Below, piece by piece: positions 25,147 to 35,155 of a stretch of DNA of 64,000 nt (position 1 is the stretch's first letter; each line of letters opens with the position of its first letter). Origin of the DNA: Nitrospira sp. (GTDB lineage Bacteria > Nitrospirota > Nitrospiria > Nitrospirales > Nitrospiraceae); the NCBI GenBank assembly GCA_029194725.1, contig JARFXQ010000010.1:1-64000 (forward strand), given 5' to 3'. A program made the translations under genes and the position numbers. A model generated the notes under the pieces. It worked only from the letters and a program-made list of their open reading frames with translations, was not told the origin of the DNA and did not search any database.

Positions 25147-26370
25147 TTACGGTCTCAATTCCGCAATAGCGAACTTTTTCTTCCCAACCTTAAGACGGCG
25201 CGGTTGATGAAGCTCAAAAGAGATTAACCTATCCGGATTTGTCTCCTTCACGCCATCTATTTCAATTCCACCTTGAATGATCAATCGCCTCGTTTCACTG
25301 CCGCTAGCAATCAAACCAGTTTTCACAATCAACTTGCTTAGCCTGATCTGACCGCACGCTTGATCTTTCTCCTGCATATCATTCAGTTGCAATACTACGT
25401 GCACATCCGGCTTATCTGGAAACTCCTTGGCTTGAAATTTCTGTTGAAACTCAGTTCGTGCCTGCTGCCCGGCTTCTGTTCCGTGATAACGCGCGACGAT
25501 CAGTTCAGCGAGCGCCTGTTTGGCTTCCATCGGGTGGAGTGCTTTGACTTGGCCCAAATCTTCCGTGGTGAGCAGTTCATAGTAGCGATACATCAGAGCA
25601 TCGCTGATCGACATGATTTTTCCGAACAGCTCCCCTGGTTTGTCTTCCAGAGCGATGTAATTGCCGACGCTCTTGCTCATCTTCTTGATACCGTCTGTGC
25701 CTTCCAGTAGCGGCATCGTGATAACGACCTGCGGTTCCTGACCGTAGTCCCGTTGTAATTCGCGTCCGACCAGCAAGTTAAATTTTTGATCCGTCCCTCC
25801 CAGTTCCACATCAGCCTTAAGCACGACGGAATCGTACCCTTGCACCAGTGGATATAGGAATTCATGGACGCTGATCGGCTTCTGTTCCTCATAACGTTTA
25901 TGGAAGTCGTCCCGTTCCATCATCCGTGCGACTCGATAATGCGCAGCCAGCTGAATGAGCCCTTCCGCCGACATTTCCTTCATCCATCGACTATTGAACT
26001 CAATCAGGGTCTTTGCCGGGTCGAGAATCTTGAAGATCTGCCGTTGGTAGGTCTTGGCGTTCTCCTGCACCTGTTCCTTAGTCAATGCTTTACGAGTCTC
26101 GGATACGCCGGTGGGATCGCCGATCATGCCGGTGAAATCACCGATGAGGAAGATGACTTGATGACCGAGCTCTTGAAAGTGCTTCAATTTATGAATCAGG
26201 ACCGTATGTCCCAGATGGAGATCCGGAGCCGTGGGATCGAATCCCGCCTTGATGCGCAACGGACGACTCTCGGCAAGAGCCCTTTTAAGCTTCGCCTCCA
26301 TCTCGACCTGCTGAATAATCTCCACAGTGCCGCGCTGGATCAGTTCCAGTTGCTCGTTTATCGCCTTCAT
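25147..26370 (-). CDS. tyrS: tyrosyl-tRNA synthetase
   Basis: A 407-aa class I aminoacyl-tRNA synthetase that charges tRNA-Tyr. The HIGH-type motif is DLHLGHT near residue 50, the KMSKS motif is intact, and the C-terminal S4 RNA-binding domain has [12 protein letters not shown] and [13 protein letters not shown]. The [12 protein letters not shown] motif is typical for the family. It has a 23-nt gap from comEA upstream. Core gene marking the right border of the accessory island. Confidence 0.97.
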   Translation of the reverse strand: MKAINEQLELIQRGTVEIIQQVEMEAKLKRALAESRPLRIKAGFDPTAPDLHLGHTVLIHKLKHFQELGHQVIFLIGDFTGMIGDPTGVSETRKALTKEQVQENAKTYQRQIFKILDPAKTLIEFNSRWMKEMSAEGLIQLAAHYRVARMMERDDFHKRYEEQKPISVHEFLYPLVQGYDSVVLKADVELGGTDQKFNLLVGRELQRDYGQEPQVVITMPLLEGTDGIKKMSKSVGNYIALEDKPGELFGKIMSISDALMYRYYELLTTEDLGQVKALHPMEAKQALAELIVARYHGTEAGQQARTEFQQKFQAKEFPDKPDVHVVLQLNDMQEKDQACGQIRLSKLIVKTGLIASGSETRRLIIQGGIEIDGVKETNPDRLISFELHQPRRLKVGKKKFAIAELRP

Positions 26371-26393
26371 CGTCTAGGTTTGCTCCGTCACTA

Positions 26394-26852
26394 CTAGGAT
26401 TTCGCCGTCGAGACTGTCACTAAGGGCTTGAGGCGATCAAATGTTTTTGTCCCAATCCCTTTCACTTCACGGAGATCTTCAACCGTACGAAAGCCTCCGA
26501 CTGATGTGCGAAAAGCAACCACCCGTTGCGCCATTACCACTCCGATTCCTGGCAAGGACTCAAGCTCACGAGCACTCGCACGATTCAGGTCGAGTCGCGA
26601 ATGAACCGCCGCCGCTCCTGATGGCTCCCTCTGTGCGGCAGTCTTCATGTTCGGACCCTGCACATTTCGACTAGACAGGTCTTTCGTCCGGCCTTCCCGC
26701 TCTTCTAATTCCGTAACCAGGGAAGCGACGACCTGCTTCTCGGCGGCTGAGGGGATGTCTTGAACCGGCGGTTGTGGAGTCCATCGGACCCAGAAAATCA
26801 CACCGATTGTCATGGACAGCATACCAAGTTTCAGAAGCAGGGATTTGATCAC
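26394..26852 (-). CDS. comEA: ComEA-like helix-hairpin-helix protein
   Basis: A 152-aa protein with an N-terminal membrane segment (residues 5-22), a variable linker, and a C-terminal tandem helix-hairpin-helix domain (LNRASARELESLPGIGVVMA, then FRTVEDLREVKGIGTKTFDRL). ComEA proteins bind double-stranded DNA at the cell surface during uptake, but many short relatives have unknown roles. It lies between gcvH and tyrS. Confidence 0.82.
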   Translation of the reverse strand: MIKSLLLKLGMLSMTIGVIFWVRWTPQPPVQDIPSAAEKQVVASLVTELEEREGRTKDLSSRNVQGPNMKTAAQREPSGAAAVHSRLDLNRASARELESLPGIGVVMAQRVVAFRTSVGGFRTVEDLREVKGIGTKTFDRLKPLVTVSTAKS

Positions 26853-27047
26853 GCACCTACCCTTTTCCGAATAAAGTGAACGGCACGAGCCTAACCGTCT
26901 TCCACCGCTCCATCATACATATCCTGAGCAAGTGTTGGATGAGCATGAAGTCTTAGGTGAGCATGACACAGAATGCCAAATGTGGAAGTTCAGGTTGAGG
27001 GTGAAGAAGTCCGTAGGGGAAGTAGGAGATTGATGTCAACCTGAGGC

Positions 27048-27437
27048 TCAACCTTTCTTCTGGTCGGCGAGAAATGCTTCGTACTGCGAGGCCGTCATCA
27101 GTTGATCGACTTCTCCAAGATCGGCAAGTTCGATTACTGCGATCCACCCTTTGCCGTAAGGGTCGGAATTCACCACTTCAGGATGATCCTTCAAATCATT
27201 GTTAATCTGATGTATCGTCCCGCTTACCGGCGTGTAAATAGTGGATGTTGTTTTCGTCGATTCGACTTCACCGATCTGTTGGCCGACTTTAACCGAGGCG
27301 CCCACCTTGGGCAGATCCAAGAAAACGATATCGCCCAATGCATCCTGTGCAAAGTCGCTGATACCCACAGTCGCTCGCTTCCCATCAAGGCGAATCCATT
27401 CATGTTCTTTGTGAAAGCGTAAATCGGATGGAATCAT
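27048..27437 (-). CDS. gcvH: glycine cleavage system H protein
   Basis: A 129-aa lipoyl carrier. The N-terminal FHKEHEWIRLDGKRATVGIS and DIVFLDLPKVGASV are typical, and the lipoylation site is the lysine in EVESTKTTSTIYTPVSG. It shuttles the aminomethyl group between P and T proteins, or serves in lipoate transfer. No gcvT or gcvP lies nearby. The intergenic space to comEA (about 195 bp) shows no gene. Confidence 0.95.
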   Translation of the reverse strand: MIPSDLRFHKEHEWIRLDGKRATVGISDFAQDALGDIVFLDLPKVGASVKVGQQIGEVESTKTTSTIYTPVSGTIHQINNDLKDHPEVVNSDPYGKGWIAVIELADLGEVDQLMTASQYEAFLADQKKG

Positions 27438-27579
27438 GTCGGCTCCGTTCGTAGGTTGAGGTGAGGGAAAGGAAAAGGCAACCTACTCCTCAGCCTCAAC
27501 CTTATCCTCAAAGATTCTTCGGATGGTAGTTTGGACCGACTGGCGTTGTCAAGAAACGACCGTACCGGTCAGAGGTGGA

Positions 27580-27603
27580 GAACGCGAAGAGATCCTCGCG
27601 TTC
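27580..27603 (-). terminator. hairpin downstream of ndk, possible terminator
   Basis: GAACGCGA and TCGCGTTC form an 8-bp perfect stem with an 8-nt loop 14 bp after the ndk stop. There is no U tract, so intrinsic termination is uncertain; it may protect the mRNA 3' end. Confidence 0.35.
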
Positions 27604-27616
27604 TAACACAGGACGG

Positions 27617-28036
27617 TCAGCGGGAGAGCTCCATGCCGGGAAAGAAATATCCAACCTCGAACTGCGCGGTTTCCGGCGAGTCGGAACCATGCACGGCGTT
27701 GAATTCGATATTCGTTCCGTGCACTTTGCGGATAGTCCCGGCATCGGCTTTCGCCGGGTCAGTCGCCCCCATCAACTCACGGTTCTTCTTGATGGCATTA
27801 TCCCCCTGCAACACAAGGACGACTGCAGATCCGGAAGACATGAAGGTACAGAGACTCTCAAAAAAAGGGCGCGATTTGTGGACAGCGTAAAACCCCTCCG
27901 CCACCGACTGAGACAGGTGAATCATTTTAATAGCGATCGGCTTTAATCCCGCTTGTTCATACCGATGAATAATATCCCCAATGACGTTTTTCTTAACCGC
28001 GTCCGGCTTGATGATGGCCAACGTTCGCTCGCTCAT
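27617..28036 (-). CDS. ndk: nucleoside diphosphate kinase
   Basis: A 139-aa enzyme that balances NTP pools by phosphohistidine transfer. [15 protein letters not shown] opens the protein, the catalytic histidine is in [13 protein letters not shown], and FFPGMELSR closes it, all as in bacterial Ndk. It stands alone between gcvH and the methyltransferase genes. Confidence 0.97.
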   Translation of the reverse strand: MSERTLAIIKPDAVKKNVIGDIIHRYEQAGLKPIAIKMIHLSQSVAEGFYAVHKSRPFFESLCTFMSSGSAVVLVLQGDNAIKKNRELMGATDPAKADAGTIRKVHGTNIEFNAVHGSDSPETAQFEVGYFFPGMELSR

Positions 28037-28167
28037 GATCGCTCTGTTTCCTCCAGATAGTTACAGCATCTCTTCAACAGCCCAGTGCATTATAGAGGCG
28101 GCCTCCTCTACCTTGCAAGCATCGCACGGCCTCACGGCCATGCCGAGGCTTCGACGTCGAATCAGCT

Positions 28168-28893
28168 CTACAACCGGCGCTCGATCACCACGAGCATCCG
28201 AAAGGCGAGAAACCGACCCACTCGTTCCAGGGCTTGTTCCAGTCGAAGTATCGGTGTCACCAACCAATCCGGCAAGAAGGACGGATGGTCGAACCCACCG
28301 CTGAGTGGGTACGCGAGGCAGGCTAATCGTCGGATGTGTAGGACGGACAATGCTGGATAGCGAGAATGAAAGCGAGGGTGATCCCGCTCGAACAAAATCG
28401 TCGCAATAGCTTGATTGGCATCAAACCGCCGACGGTCCGGATGTGGAGGTTTGAGGACGAGCGGATCTTCCGTACAATCCATCGGCTCCGGATGCAACCA
28501 CCGATAGATCGGCCATGAGGCCCATGAGAGGTAAGGATCCATGACGATGATCCTGCCCCCAACGCGGAGGGTCCTCAGTGCCTCATCGAAAAAGAGGGAG
28601 ACATTCTCAATGTGGTGCAAGGAGTCGAAAAGGACCAGATTGGCCAGTGATTCGGACTGAAACGGAAGCCGCTGAGCATCTGCCACCAGGTTCAACCAAG
28701 GGAGTACCACCACATCACTACAACAGACTCCGGGCACGCAGCCTATCAGATTACCTGTGCCTCCTCCGAGCTCCACCGTGCGTCCAGGCACCAGCCAAGC
28801 AACGATCCTCCCATACCAGTCTTCATACAACCGTCGCAGCACAGGCTTCCGTTGCCACACGGCCCGACGCCGATGCAGCACTTCCTCGGACAT
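28168..28893 (-). CDS. class I SAM-dependent methyltransferase
   Basis: A 241-aa protein from the ATG at 28893. It has the SAM-binding motif I VELGGGTGNL, the acidic pair region VADAQRLPF, and the DSLHHIENV motif IV, as in UbiE/type 11 methyltransferases. The C-terminal half is less typical. Its start overlaps the stop of the upstream fusion gene by one base (TGATG), so the two are coupled and may modify the same lipid or glycan. Confidence 0.85.
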   Translation of the reverse strand: MSEEVLHRRRAVWQRKPVLRRLYEDWYGRIVAWLVPGRTVELGGGTGNLIGCVPGVCCSDVVVLPWLNLVADAQRLPFQSESLANLVLFDSLHHIENVSLFFDEALRTLRVGGRIIVMDPYLSWASWPIYRWLHPEPMDCTEDPLVLKPPHPDRRRFDANQAIATILFERDHPRFHSRYPALSVLHIRRLACLAYPLSGGFDHPSFLPDWLVTPILRLEQALERVGRFLAFRMLVVIERRL

Positions 28894-30422
28894 CACACAG
28901 CCTTCAGGCGAAAGAACCCATGGACCATCATCTTCAGCAACAACCACCCGTGCACAAATCGCTGAATATTGGTGCTGCCGTAGGTCCGGGCTTGATACCG
29001 GATCGGAATCTCAACAATATGCAGATTCAATTTAGACGCGCCAAACAACAGATCGAAATCCCCGAATGGGTCGAAGTCGCCGAAACAGTGTCGATTCGCG
29101 GCGATCCGTTCATACTCGTGTCGGAACAAGACTTTAGTCCCACAGAGTGTGTCCTTGATTCTCTGGTTCAAGAGCCAGGAGAAGGCGAGGCCGAACAACT
29201 TGTTGCCGATCAGGTTGAGAAGCCGCATGGCATCTGACTCCATGGGATAGACGAGGCGACACCCGTTGATGAACTCGCCCTTTCCGCTGGCGATAGCCTT
29301 GTAGAATTTCGGAAGGGCTTCCGGCGGCATGGTCAGATCCGCATCCAAGATCATGAGCACGTCACCGGTGGCATGGGCAAAGCCTTTGCGCACGGCATCG
29401 CCTTTCCCCTTGCCGTCTTGCACCAGGAGCTTGATATCCTTGCCCGGATACCGGTGCATCAGGCGCCGAACCTCTTCCGGCGTTCCATCGCTCGAATGTC
29501 CATCTACAAAAATGATCTGTTGCCGACCGCCGAATCGTGGAATTCGTCTGAGCGCCGCGTCGATATTTCCACGTTCATTCCGACAAGGGATGACGATCGT
29601 CGTCGAGTATGGACGCTCCAGACTCCGGACATGTGGTCGTGCGATCACGTAGTGGCTCAAGCATAGTGCGCGAAAGCCAGGCAAATAGGCGAGCAGGTTG
29701 TTGCACAACGTAGAAAGAATTGGAACGCGATTCGGCAATAGCAACCGCCGTTCCACCTTCACCACATCAAAATCGGTCAGGTACAAGAGATTAGAGATGT
29801 CCGCCGGCGAAAGCCAGCTCTGCTCAGGTTGCGGCATTTTCATGCCGACCTTCTCACAGAGCCGCAGAACCGGCTCCCACAGATAGTTATAGTAAGACAC
29901 GATGATTCGTGTATGCGGCTTACAGGCTTGACGCAAACGGCCAAAGGCTGCCTCGATATCGACTAAATGACCGACGAGGTCGGCAAGGATGATCACGTCG
30001 AACGTTTCATCAATCTCCAGCGTTTCGGCGTCCCCGACTCGAAACTCCAGAGCAGGATTGCGCCGCGTCGCCTCCTTGACCATCTCGGGGCTCACATCGA
30101 TGCCGACCCCGCGAGCGGGTTTCACGGCGGCGAGCAGAGTGCCCAAGCCCGAACCAATCTCCAATACGTGCAAACCTTCCGGCACGAGGAATCTGAAATA
30201 GCGCCCCTGATCCTCGTAGTAGGCTCTGGCTTTCTGTTCCCAGAAGGCACGTTGACCGGCATAGGCATCAAAGTGATCGCGGATTGCCTGCTTTTTCGTA
30301 TCCGTCTGAGACAGATCAAACTGACTGATTGTTTGGAACGGAGGGGTGCGCTTTGCAGAAAGTAGTTCCGACGAGGCCGAGGAAGATGAGAGCTCATATA
30401 ATGGAGCCGGTTCCATTGGCAC
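28893..30422 (-). CDS. fused SAM-methyltransferase / GT2 glycosyltransferase
   Basis: A 509-aa protein with two domains. Residues 60-250 form a class I methyltransferase (LEIGSGLGTLLAA, GIDVSPEM, VGDAETL). Residues 275-500 form a dolichyl-phosphate-mannose-synthase-like GT2 domain (TTIVIPCRNERGNIDAAL, FVDGHSSDGTPEE, MILDADLTMPPE, DTLCGTKVLF). GT2 enzymes of this type move sugars from nucleotide donors to polyprenyl phosphate or lipids. The substrate is unknown. The first 50 residues are low-complexity Ser-rich. Confidence 0.85.
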   Translation of the reverse strand: MPMEPAPLYELSSSSASSELLSAKRTPPFQTISQFDLSQTDTKKQAIRDHFDAYAGQRAFWEQKARAYYEDQGRYFRFLVPEGLHVLEIGSGLGTLLAAVKPARGVGIDVSPEMVKEATRRNPALEFRVGDAETLEIDETFDVIILADLVGHLVDIEAAFGRLRQACKPHTRIIVSYYNYLWEPVLRLCEKVGMKMPQPEQSWLSPADISNLLYLTDFDVVKVERRLLLPNRVPILSTLCNNLLAYLPGFRALCLSHYVIARPHVRSLERPYSTTIVIPCRNERGNIDAALRRIPRFGGRQQIIFVDGHSSDGTPEEVRRLMHRYPGKDIKLLVQDGKGKGDAVRKGFAHATGDVLMILDADLTMPPEALPKFYKAIASGKGEFINGCRLVYPMESDAMRLLNLIGNKLFGLAFSWLLNQRIKDTLCGTKVLFRHEYERIAANRHCFGDFDPFGDFDLLFGASKLNLHIVEIPIRYQARTYGSTNIQRFVHGWLLLKMMVHGFFRLKAV

Positions 30423-30610
30423 CTCGACACACTAGCTACACTGTGCATCACATGGTATCACCGGATCGACAGGGCTGCACATAATTGCCGATACTTAAGC
30501 ATCTGCTCGATAGATCGGATAGACTGAGGGTCAGCAGGCCAGGCCGGTTAAGGGAGAAGATCTTCGCACCGAAAACGATACCCTCATTCAGAAATTTTAG
30601 CCCTGCGACA

Positions 30611-31120
30611 TCAACGATCGCATTCGAGGCCGTATTGCTTCTGAATTGATTCTGCGACACCCGGCGGCTCCTTGGTGAGGAGCGCGCAGGTGGTAAAATT
30701 GCCGACAACCCGCTTTTGACTCTTATCGACATATGTCCAATCGACGATCTCCGTCTTGGCGAACGAGTACGATTGCCCCTTCTTGACTGAACGGATTATC
30801 GGGAGGTTGTCGATCCGTCCAGACCAGAGATCTCCTTGCGCTTTCAGATTGGAGACCCACAGGTATTCTTGCTTGTCCCCTTCGCTCACTCTGACTTTGA
30901 CCGAATACTGGTCGGTGTTAGGCGGCGGCGACCCGGCTTTTCGAAGAAAATCTTCCAAGCCCGTCCGGGCGCGGGCCATGGCTTTCTGCATCGCGGGATC
31001 ATCGTCGCTCATGTCGACCGCGCTATCCTTTTTGGCCTTGTCGGTAAATGATTGCGAGAACGCAGAGGAAGAGAGAAGAAGCGTCAAGAGGGTGACGCTC
31101 AGCACCACGAGTCTTTGCAT
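30611..31120 (-). CDS. DUF2314 (YegJ-like) exported protein
   Basis: A 169-aa protein beginning at the ATG at 31120 with GGGAGG upstream. A signal peptide (LVVLSVTLLTLLLSSSAFS) is followed by the DUF2314 region: DPAMQKAMARARTGLEDF, then YLWVSNLKAQGDLWSGRIDN and DWTYVDKSQKRVVGN. The function of the domain is not known. It stands alone; the 190 bp on its 3' side show no gene. Confidence 0.8.
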   Translation of the reverse strand: MQRLVVLSVTLLTLLLSSSAFSQSFTDKAKKDSAVDMSDDDPAMQKAMARARTGLEDFLRKAGSPPPNTDQYSVKVRVSEGDKQEYLWVSNLKAQGDLWSGRIDNLPIIRSVKKGQSYSFAKTEIVDWTYVDKSQKRVVGNFTTCALLTKEPPGVAESIQKQYGLECDR

Positions 31121-31294
31121 AAGAGCCTCCCAGAGTCTCCAGCGCACCGTGAATGATGTGAGCCCACTGTTGGTGGGTCATATTGAGCCTGTCTGCACGG
31201 CAATGCAAGATTGTTCACACATTCGGCATTGTAAAAGTGTTGCGCACACACTTCTGACAGGAAGAATCTATCTGCTTTCTGTTACTCTGCGGAC

Positions 31295-32158
31295 ATGCCT
31301 CGCCGCCGCCACACCCGTCCTCGCTCCCACCATCCTCATCCTTCGAGGTCGATGACGCGATTTGCTCATCGGCGGTGGCAAAATCTCTGCTCGTTGCTCC
31401 AGGTCGTCGGCCGAACGCCGCTCGCGATGCAGCTGGGAATCGGCGCAACTTTTCTCTTCGTGGTCCTATTGGGAATCAATTGGGCGTATCACACGTTCTA
31501 CAAACCGACGGAATTGTTCTTTCCGGTGGAGAATGCACTCACGAAGAGTCCTCGCGAAACGTGGGGAGAATACGGCTCGTTGTTCGAGACACATTCGACA
31601 GCGATCATTACACCCGAACTGCTCGCCGCCTTAGCCCAAGCCGAGGGCTCCGGTAATCCCGTGGCGCGAACCTACTGGCGGTGGAGGTTCGTCTCGTCGA
31701 ATCCCCTAGAGTGGTACCAACCGGCCTCGACGGCAGTGGGCATGTTGCAAATCACCGACGGCACGTTTCAAGAAGGGAAGCGTTATTGTATACAGAACCA
31801 TATGGTCGTCGAAGACGGACCTTGGCACAATTTCAACTCCTGTTGGTTCAACAGCCTCTACAGCAGGGTCATCCCGGGCCACGCGATCGAGCTGACCGCC
31901 GCGTATCTCGACCGTCACGTAGCAAAAGCGGTCGGGGAACGACCAGCGACGTTCCAACAGAAGCAGGACCTGGCAGCGGTCATCCATCTCTGCGGTGCCG
32001 GGGCTGGCCGTGACTACGCAAAGCGGAATTTTCGTCTCCTCGCCAACCAGCGCTGCGGTGACCATGATGTGAAAGCCTACCTCACGAAGGTCAAAGCCAT
32101 GCAACGTGTCTTTGCCATGTTGGCGGCCGGATCGATTCCCACCAGTATCCATCGCTGA
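31295..32158 (+). CDS. membrane-anchored lytic transglycosylase (SLT-type)
   Basis: A 287-aa protein with a basic N terminus, one membrane anchor (residues 44-65) and a periplasmic lysozyme-like domain. The likely catalytic glutamate is in ALAQAEGSGNPVART, and the STAVGMLQITDGTF and AYLDRH motifs follow the usual order for Slt domains. It would cleave peptidoglycan glycan strands. Cysteines in YCIQN, SCWF, HLCG and RCG may form disulfides. An internal start at the Met at residue 20 is possible. Confidence 0.8.
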   Translation: MPRRRHTRPRSHHPHPSRSMTRFAHRRWQNLCSLLQVVGRTPLAMQLGIGATFLFVVLLGINWAYHTFYKPTELFFPVENALTKSPRETWGEYGSLFETHSTAIITPELLAALAQAEGSGNPVARTYWRWRFVSSNPLEWYQPASTAVGMLQITDGTFQEGKRYCIQNHMVVEDGPWHNFNSCWFNSLYSRVIPGHAIELTAAYLDRHVAKAVGERPATFQQKQDLAAVIHLCGAGAGRDYAKRNFRLLANQRCGDHDVKAYLTKVKAMQRVFAMLAAGSIPTSIHR

Positions 32159-32235
32159 GCCGACGGGTCAAGACGATCTTCCTCTCCACGCACCGCTTAT
32201 CGGAAACGGAACCTCAGGCGCACCGACATTCATTC

Positions 32236-33582
32236 ATGATATGGTGGCCGCGGCAATTTGGCCCTGTTGTACGAGGGTGCTGGTTCTTGAATTCAGACGG
32301 ACCGAACGTATTGCGAAAAACGGTCTTGGCCGGTGCGATCGGTAATGTGCTGGAGTGGTATGACTTTGCCCTCTTTGGATATTTCGCACCGGTCTTGTCT
32401 CGTCTCTTTTTTCCTGCTTCGGATCCGTCGTTGTCCTTAATCGCCACCTTCGGTGTGTTCGCCGTCGGGTTTCTTGCCAGGCCGCTGGGCGCCCTGCTGT
32501 TCGGGTACTGGGGTGATACCAGAGGGCGGCGATCGGCCTTGGCCTGGTCCATCATTCTAATGGCGTTGCCCACCTGCTTGGTCGGCCTATTGCCGACCTA
32601 TGCCCAGATCGGCCTTGCCGCACCGCTCGCGCTCACGGTCCTACGCTTTCTTCAAGGCTTGTCCGTCGGAGGTGAATTCACCGGCTCGGTCACGTTTCTT
32701 GTTGAACATGCATCGTGCGCCGAGCGAGGGTATATCGGCAGTTGGGCGGGGTTCAGTGCGCAGATCGGCGCGCTGATGGGCTCCGCGGTCGGCACCTTGG
32801 CGACTGCAAGCCTTTCATCGGAGGCGCTTCAGCAATGGGGCTGGCGCATCCCGTTCGTGGCTGGAAGTGTGATCGCGTTGGTCGGCTGGTATCTTCGGCA
32901 GCGCATTCCCGAGTCGCCGGCTTTTAAACGGCTGCAACAAGAAGGTGAGGTGTCCTCGTCACCGGTTCGCGAGTTACTCAGATCACACCGTGCGCCGCTT
33001 CTACAAGTGATTGGTCTTGTCCTGTTGCATGGCGTCGGGTTCTATATCTTCTATGTGTTTCTCCCCAGCTACCTGACTAAGGTCAACGACCTTCCGATGG
33101 GAACGACACTGCTGATCAACACGATTTGTATGGCTCTGTTGGCGATGCTGATTCCGTTCATGGGCAAGCTGTCCGATCGAGTCGGACATCGATGGGTACT
33201 GGCCGCCGGTGCCGCAGGTCTTGCCCTCGGCACGGTTCCGTTCTTCTCTTGGCTGAGCAGCGGTCATCTCGCACTGATCATCACGGCCCAAATCCTCATT
33301 ACGGTGTTCGTGTCGGCCTATATGGGTCCGTTCTTTGCCATCGTGGCGACTCTTTTTCCAGTCGCGCACCGCTACACGGGCCTCTCGATTTCCTACAATA
33401 TTGCCTCGGCTCTGTTCGGCGGCACCGCACCGTTGATAGCCACGGTGATTATGGAGCGGAGCGAAAGTGCGTTTGCCCCTGGATGGTATGTCAGCCTCTG
33501 TGCCGTTCTGTCGTTGATCGCACTGTCTACGATTCGTGAAGAGATGAACACGGAAGCCAAGGTTCCAGCTCAAACTCATTGA
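32236..33582 (+). CDS. MFS transporter, metabolite:H+ symporter (MHS) family
   Basis: A 448-aa twelve-helix transporter. IGNVLEWYDFALFGYFAPV near the N terminus and GYWGDTRGRRSAL (loop 2-3) are typical of the ProP/ShiA/citrate MHS subfamily, and RFLQGLSVGGEFTGS matches helix 5. The likely substrates are organic acids, betaine or proline with protons. The annotated first 24 residues lie before homology, so the ATG may be later. It precedes the P450 gene by 49 bp. Confidence 0.88.
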   Translation: MIWWPRQFGPVVRGCWFLNSDGPNVLRKTVLAGAIGNVLEWYDFALFGYFAPVLSRLFFPASDPSLSLIATFGVFAVGFLARPLGALLFGYWGDTRGRRSALAWSIILMALPTCLVGLLPTYAQIGLAAPLALTVLRFLQGLSVGGEFTGSVTFLVEHASCAERGYIGSWAGFSAQIGALMGSAVGTLATASLSSEALQQWGWRIPFVAGSVIALVGWYLRQRIPESPAFKRLQQEGEVSSSPVRELLRSHRAPLLQVIGLVLLHGVGFYIFYVFLPSYLTKVNDLPMGTTLLINTICMALLAMLIPFMGKLSDRVGHRWVLAAGAAGLALGTVPFFSWLSSGHLALIITAQILITVFVSAYMGPFFAIVATLFPVAHRYTGLSISYNIASALFGGTAPLIATVIMERSESAFAPGWYVSLCAVLSLIALSTIREEMNTEAKVPAQTH

Positions 33583-33631
33583 CAGCGGCAACCAGAGATA
33601 CGGTATTTTTCATGAGCGACTTGCAGACAAC

Positions 33632-35050
33632 ATGATCGATCAGACGATGTCAGCATCAGCCCTTTCCGGCCCACCGGTCTCTCGCTGGTGGGGATGTTTC
33701 CCCGAACTTCGTCGTGACACTCTAGGTTTTCTTTTGCGTTGTCACGCCTACGGCGACGTGGTCAAGCTCCCGATGGGTCTTGTCCTTGAACTACTCTTGC
33801 GGCAGCGTGATGCCGCCATGTATGTGCTGAACCATCCTGCCGACGTCAGGCATGTGCTGGTGACGAATCAAGACAACTATCGGAAGGCTCCGGTTGCCCC
33901 GGCCGAATCGCGCATCTTCGGTCAGGGCGTACTTCACACGGAAGGCGAGATCCATCATCGTCAGCGACGACTGTTCCTACCCTTCTTTCACGGAAACCAT
34001 GTCACGGCCTATGCCGACCTGATCGTCGGTAAGGCAGACGACCTTGCAGCACAGTGGCAGGATGGGACGACGATCGAGATCGGACAGGCGATGGCACATC
34101 TCACTCTATCGGTGATCTGGCGTCTACTCTTCGGACGCGAAGTCGGTTCTGAAGCCACTACCCTACGGGAGACCATTGCGGTCGGCCAAAGGTTGATCAA
34201 GCTCCAGTACGATTCCCTTTTCGCGAGCTTGACACCGCTGTGGGTGCCGACACAACTCCATCGTCAGTTCACCCGTGGTTTCCGTACGATAGAGGCGATG
34301 ATACGCCGGTTGATCGACGAGCGGCGAACTGCAACTCGTCACGGTGATGATGACATGCTGTCGCTCTTGTTCTCCGCAAGAGATGCAGAAGGTCGCCGGT
34401 TGAGTGACGAAGAGATCCGTGACGAACTTATGACGTTCTTGCTGGCCGGTCACGAAACCACCGCTAATGCACTCACCTGGACCTGGTTCTTGCTGTCGCA
34501 ACATCAGTCGGTATGGGAGCAACTGACTCAGGAAGTAAACGAGGTTGTAGGGAACCGTCTTCCAACCGCTGCGGATGTACCGCTCTTGCGATATACAAAG
34601 ATGGTCTGGGAGGAGTCGCTTCGGCTCTACCCTCCCGCGTGGTGCCTTCATACCCGCCTTGCCCTTGCACAGGACCGACTTCCATCCGGAGCAGTACTTC
34701 CATCAGGGGCCTGGGTCTTCGTCAGCCCATGGAGTCTACATCGCAATGCGCGCTGGTTCCCCGATCCCACTCGTTTTGACCCCGAGAGATTTTCCGAGGA
34801 AGCGAAGGATGCCCGTCCAGCGTTCAGCTACATTCCATTCGGCGCAGGCGGACGCCGATGCCTTGGAGAGTCCTTTGCAGAGCTGGAAGGCCTGTTGATC
34901 TTGGCCACCCTGGCATCGAGAATTCAGTTGTGCTCGGTCGAGGGACAAACCATCCAACTGGAAGCAGGCATGACGTTGCGCCAGAATGTCCCGATTCGGA
35001 TGACTGTCCAACGGCTCGGCAGCTCCGAACCGCATCCCGCCGCCACATAA
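33632..35050 (+). CDS. cytochrome P450
   Basis: A 472-aa haem monooxygenase. The I-helix motif AGHETTA, the K-helix EESLR, the PERF motif (FDPERFSEE) and the haem-binding loop PFGAGGRRCLGESFAE with the cysteine ligand are all intact. It resembles CYP102/CYP4-like soluble bacterial P450s with no fused reductase; no redox partner is in the window. The substrate is unknown, perhaps a fatty acid or terpenoid. It probably forms a unit with the upstream MHS transporter. Confidence 0.92.
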   Translation: MIDQTMSASALSGPPVSRWWGCFPELRRDTLGFLLRCHAYGDVVKLPMGLVLELLLRQRDAAMYVLNHPADVRHVLVTNQDNYRKAPVAPAESRIFGQGVLHTEGEIHHRQRRLFLPFFHGNHVTAYADLIVGKADDLAAQWQDGTTIEIGQAMAHLTLSVIWRLLFGREVGSEATTLRETIAVGQRLIKLQYDSLFASLTPLWVPTQLHRQFTRGFRTIEAMIRRLIDERRTATRHGDDDMLSLLFSARDAEGRRLSDEEIRDELMTFLLAGHETTANALTWTWFLLSQHQSVWEQLTQEVNEVVGNRLPTAADVPLLRYTKMVWEESLRLYPPAWCLHTRLALAQDRLPSGAVLPSGAWVFVSPWSLHRNARWFPDPTRFDPERFSEEAKDARPAFSYIPFGAGGRRCLGESFAELEGLLILATLASRIQLCSVEGQTIQLEAGMTLRQNVPIRMTVQRLGSSEPHPAAT

Positions 35051-35155
35051 ATTACTCCGATGGTCCGCCCGTAATCTGGTGCTAGGCATCGCTTAGGGGA
35101 TATGGTACAAATCACGTCCGGTCGTGCCCGCTGCTCGAAGCGAGACTATCCCTCG

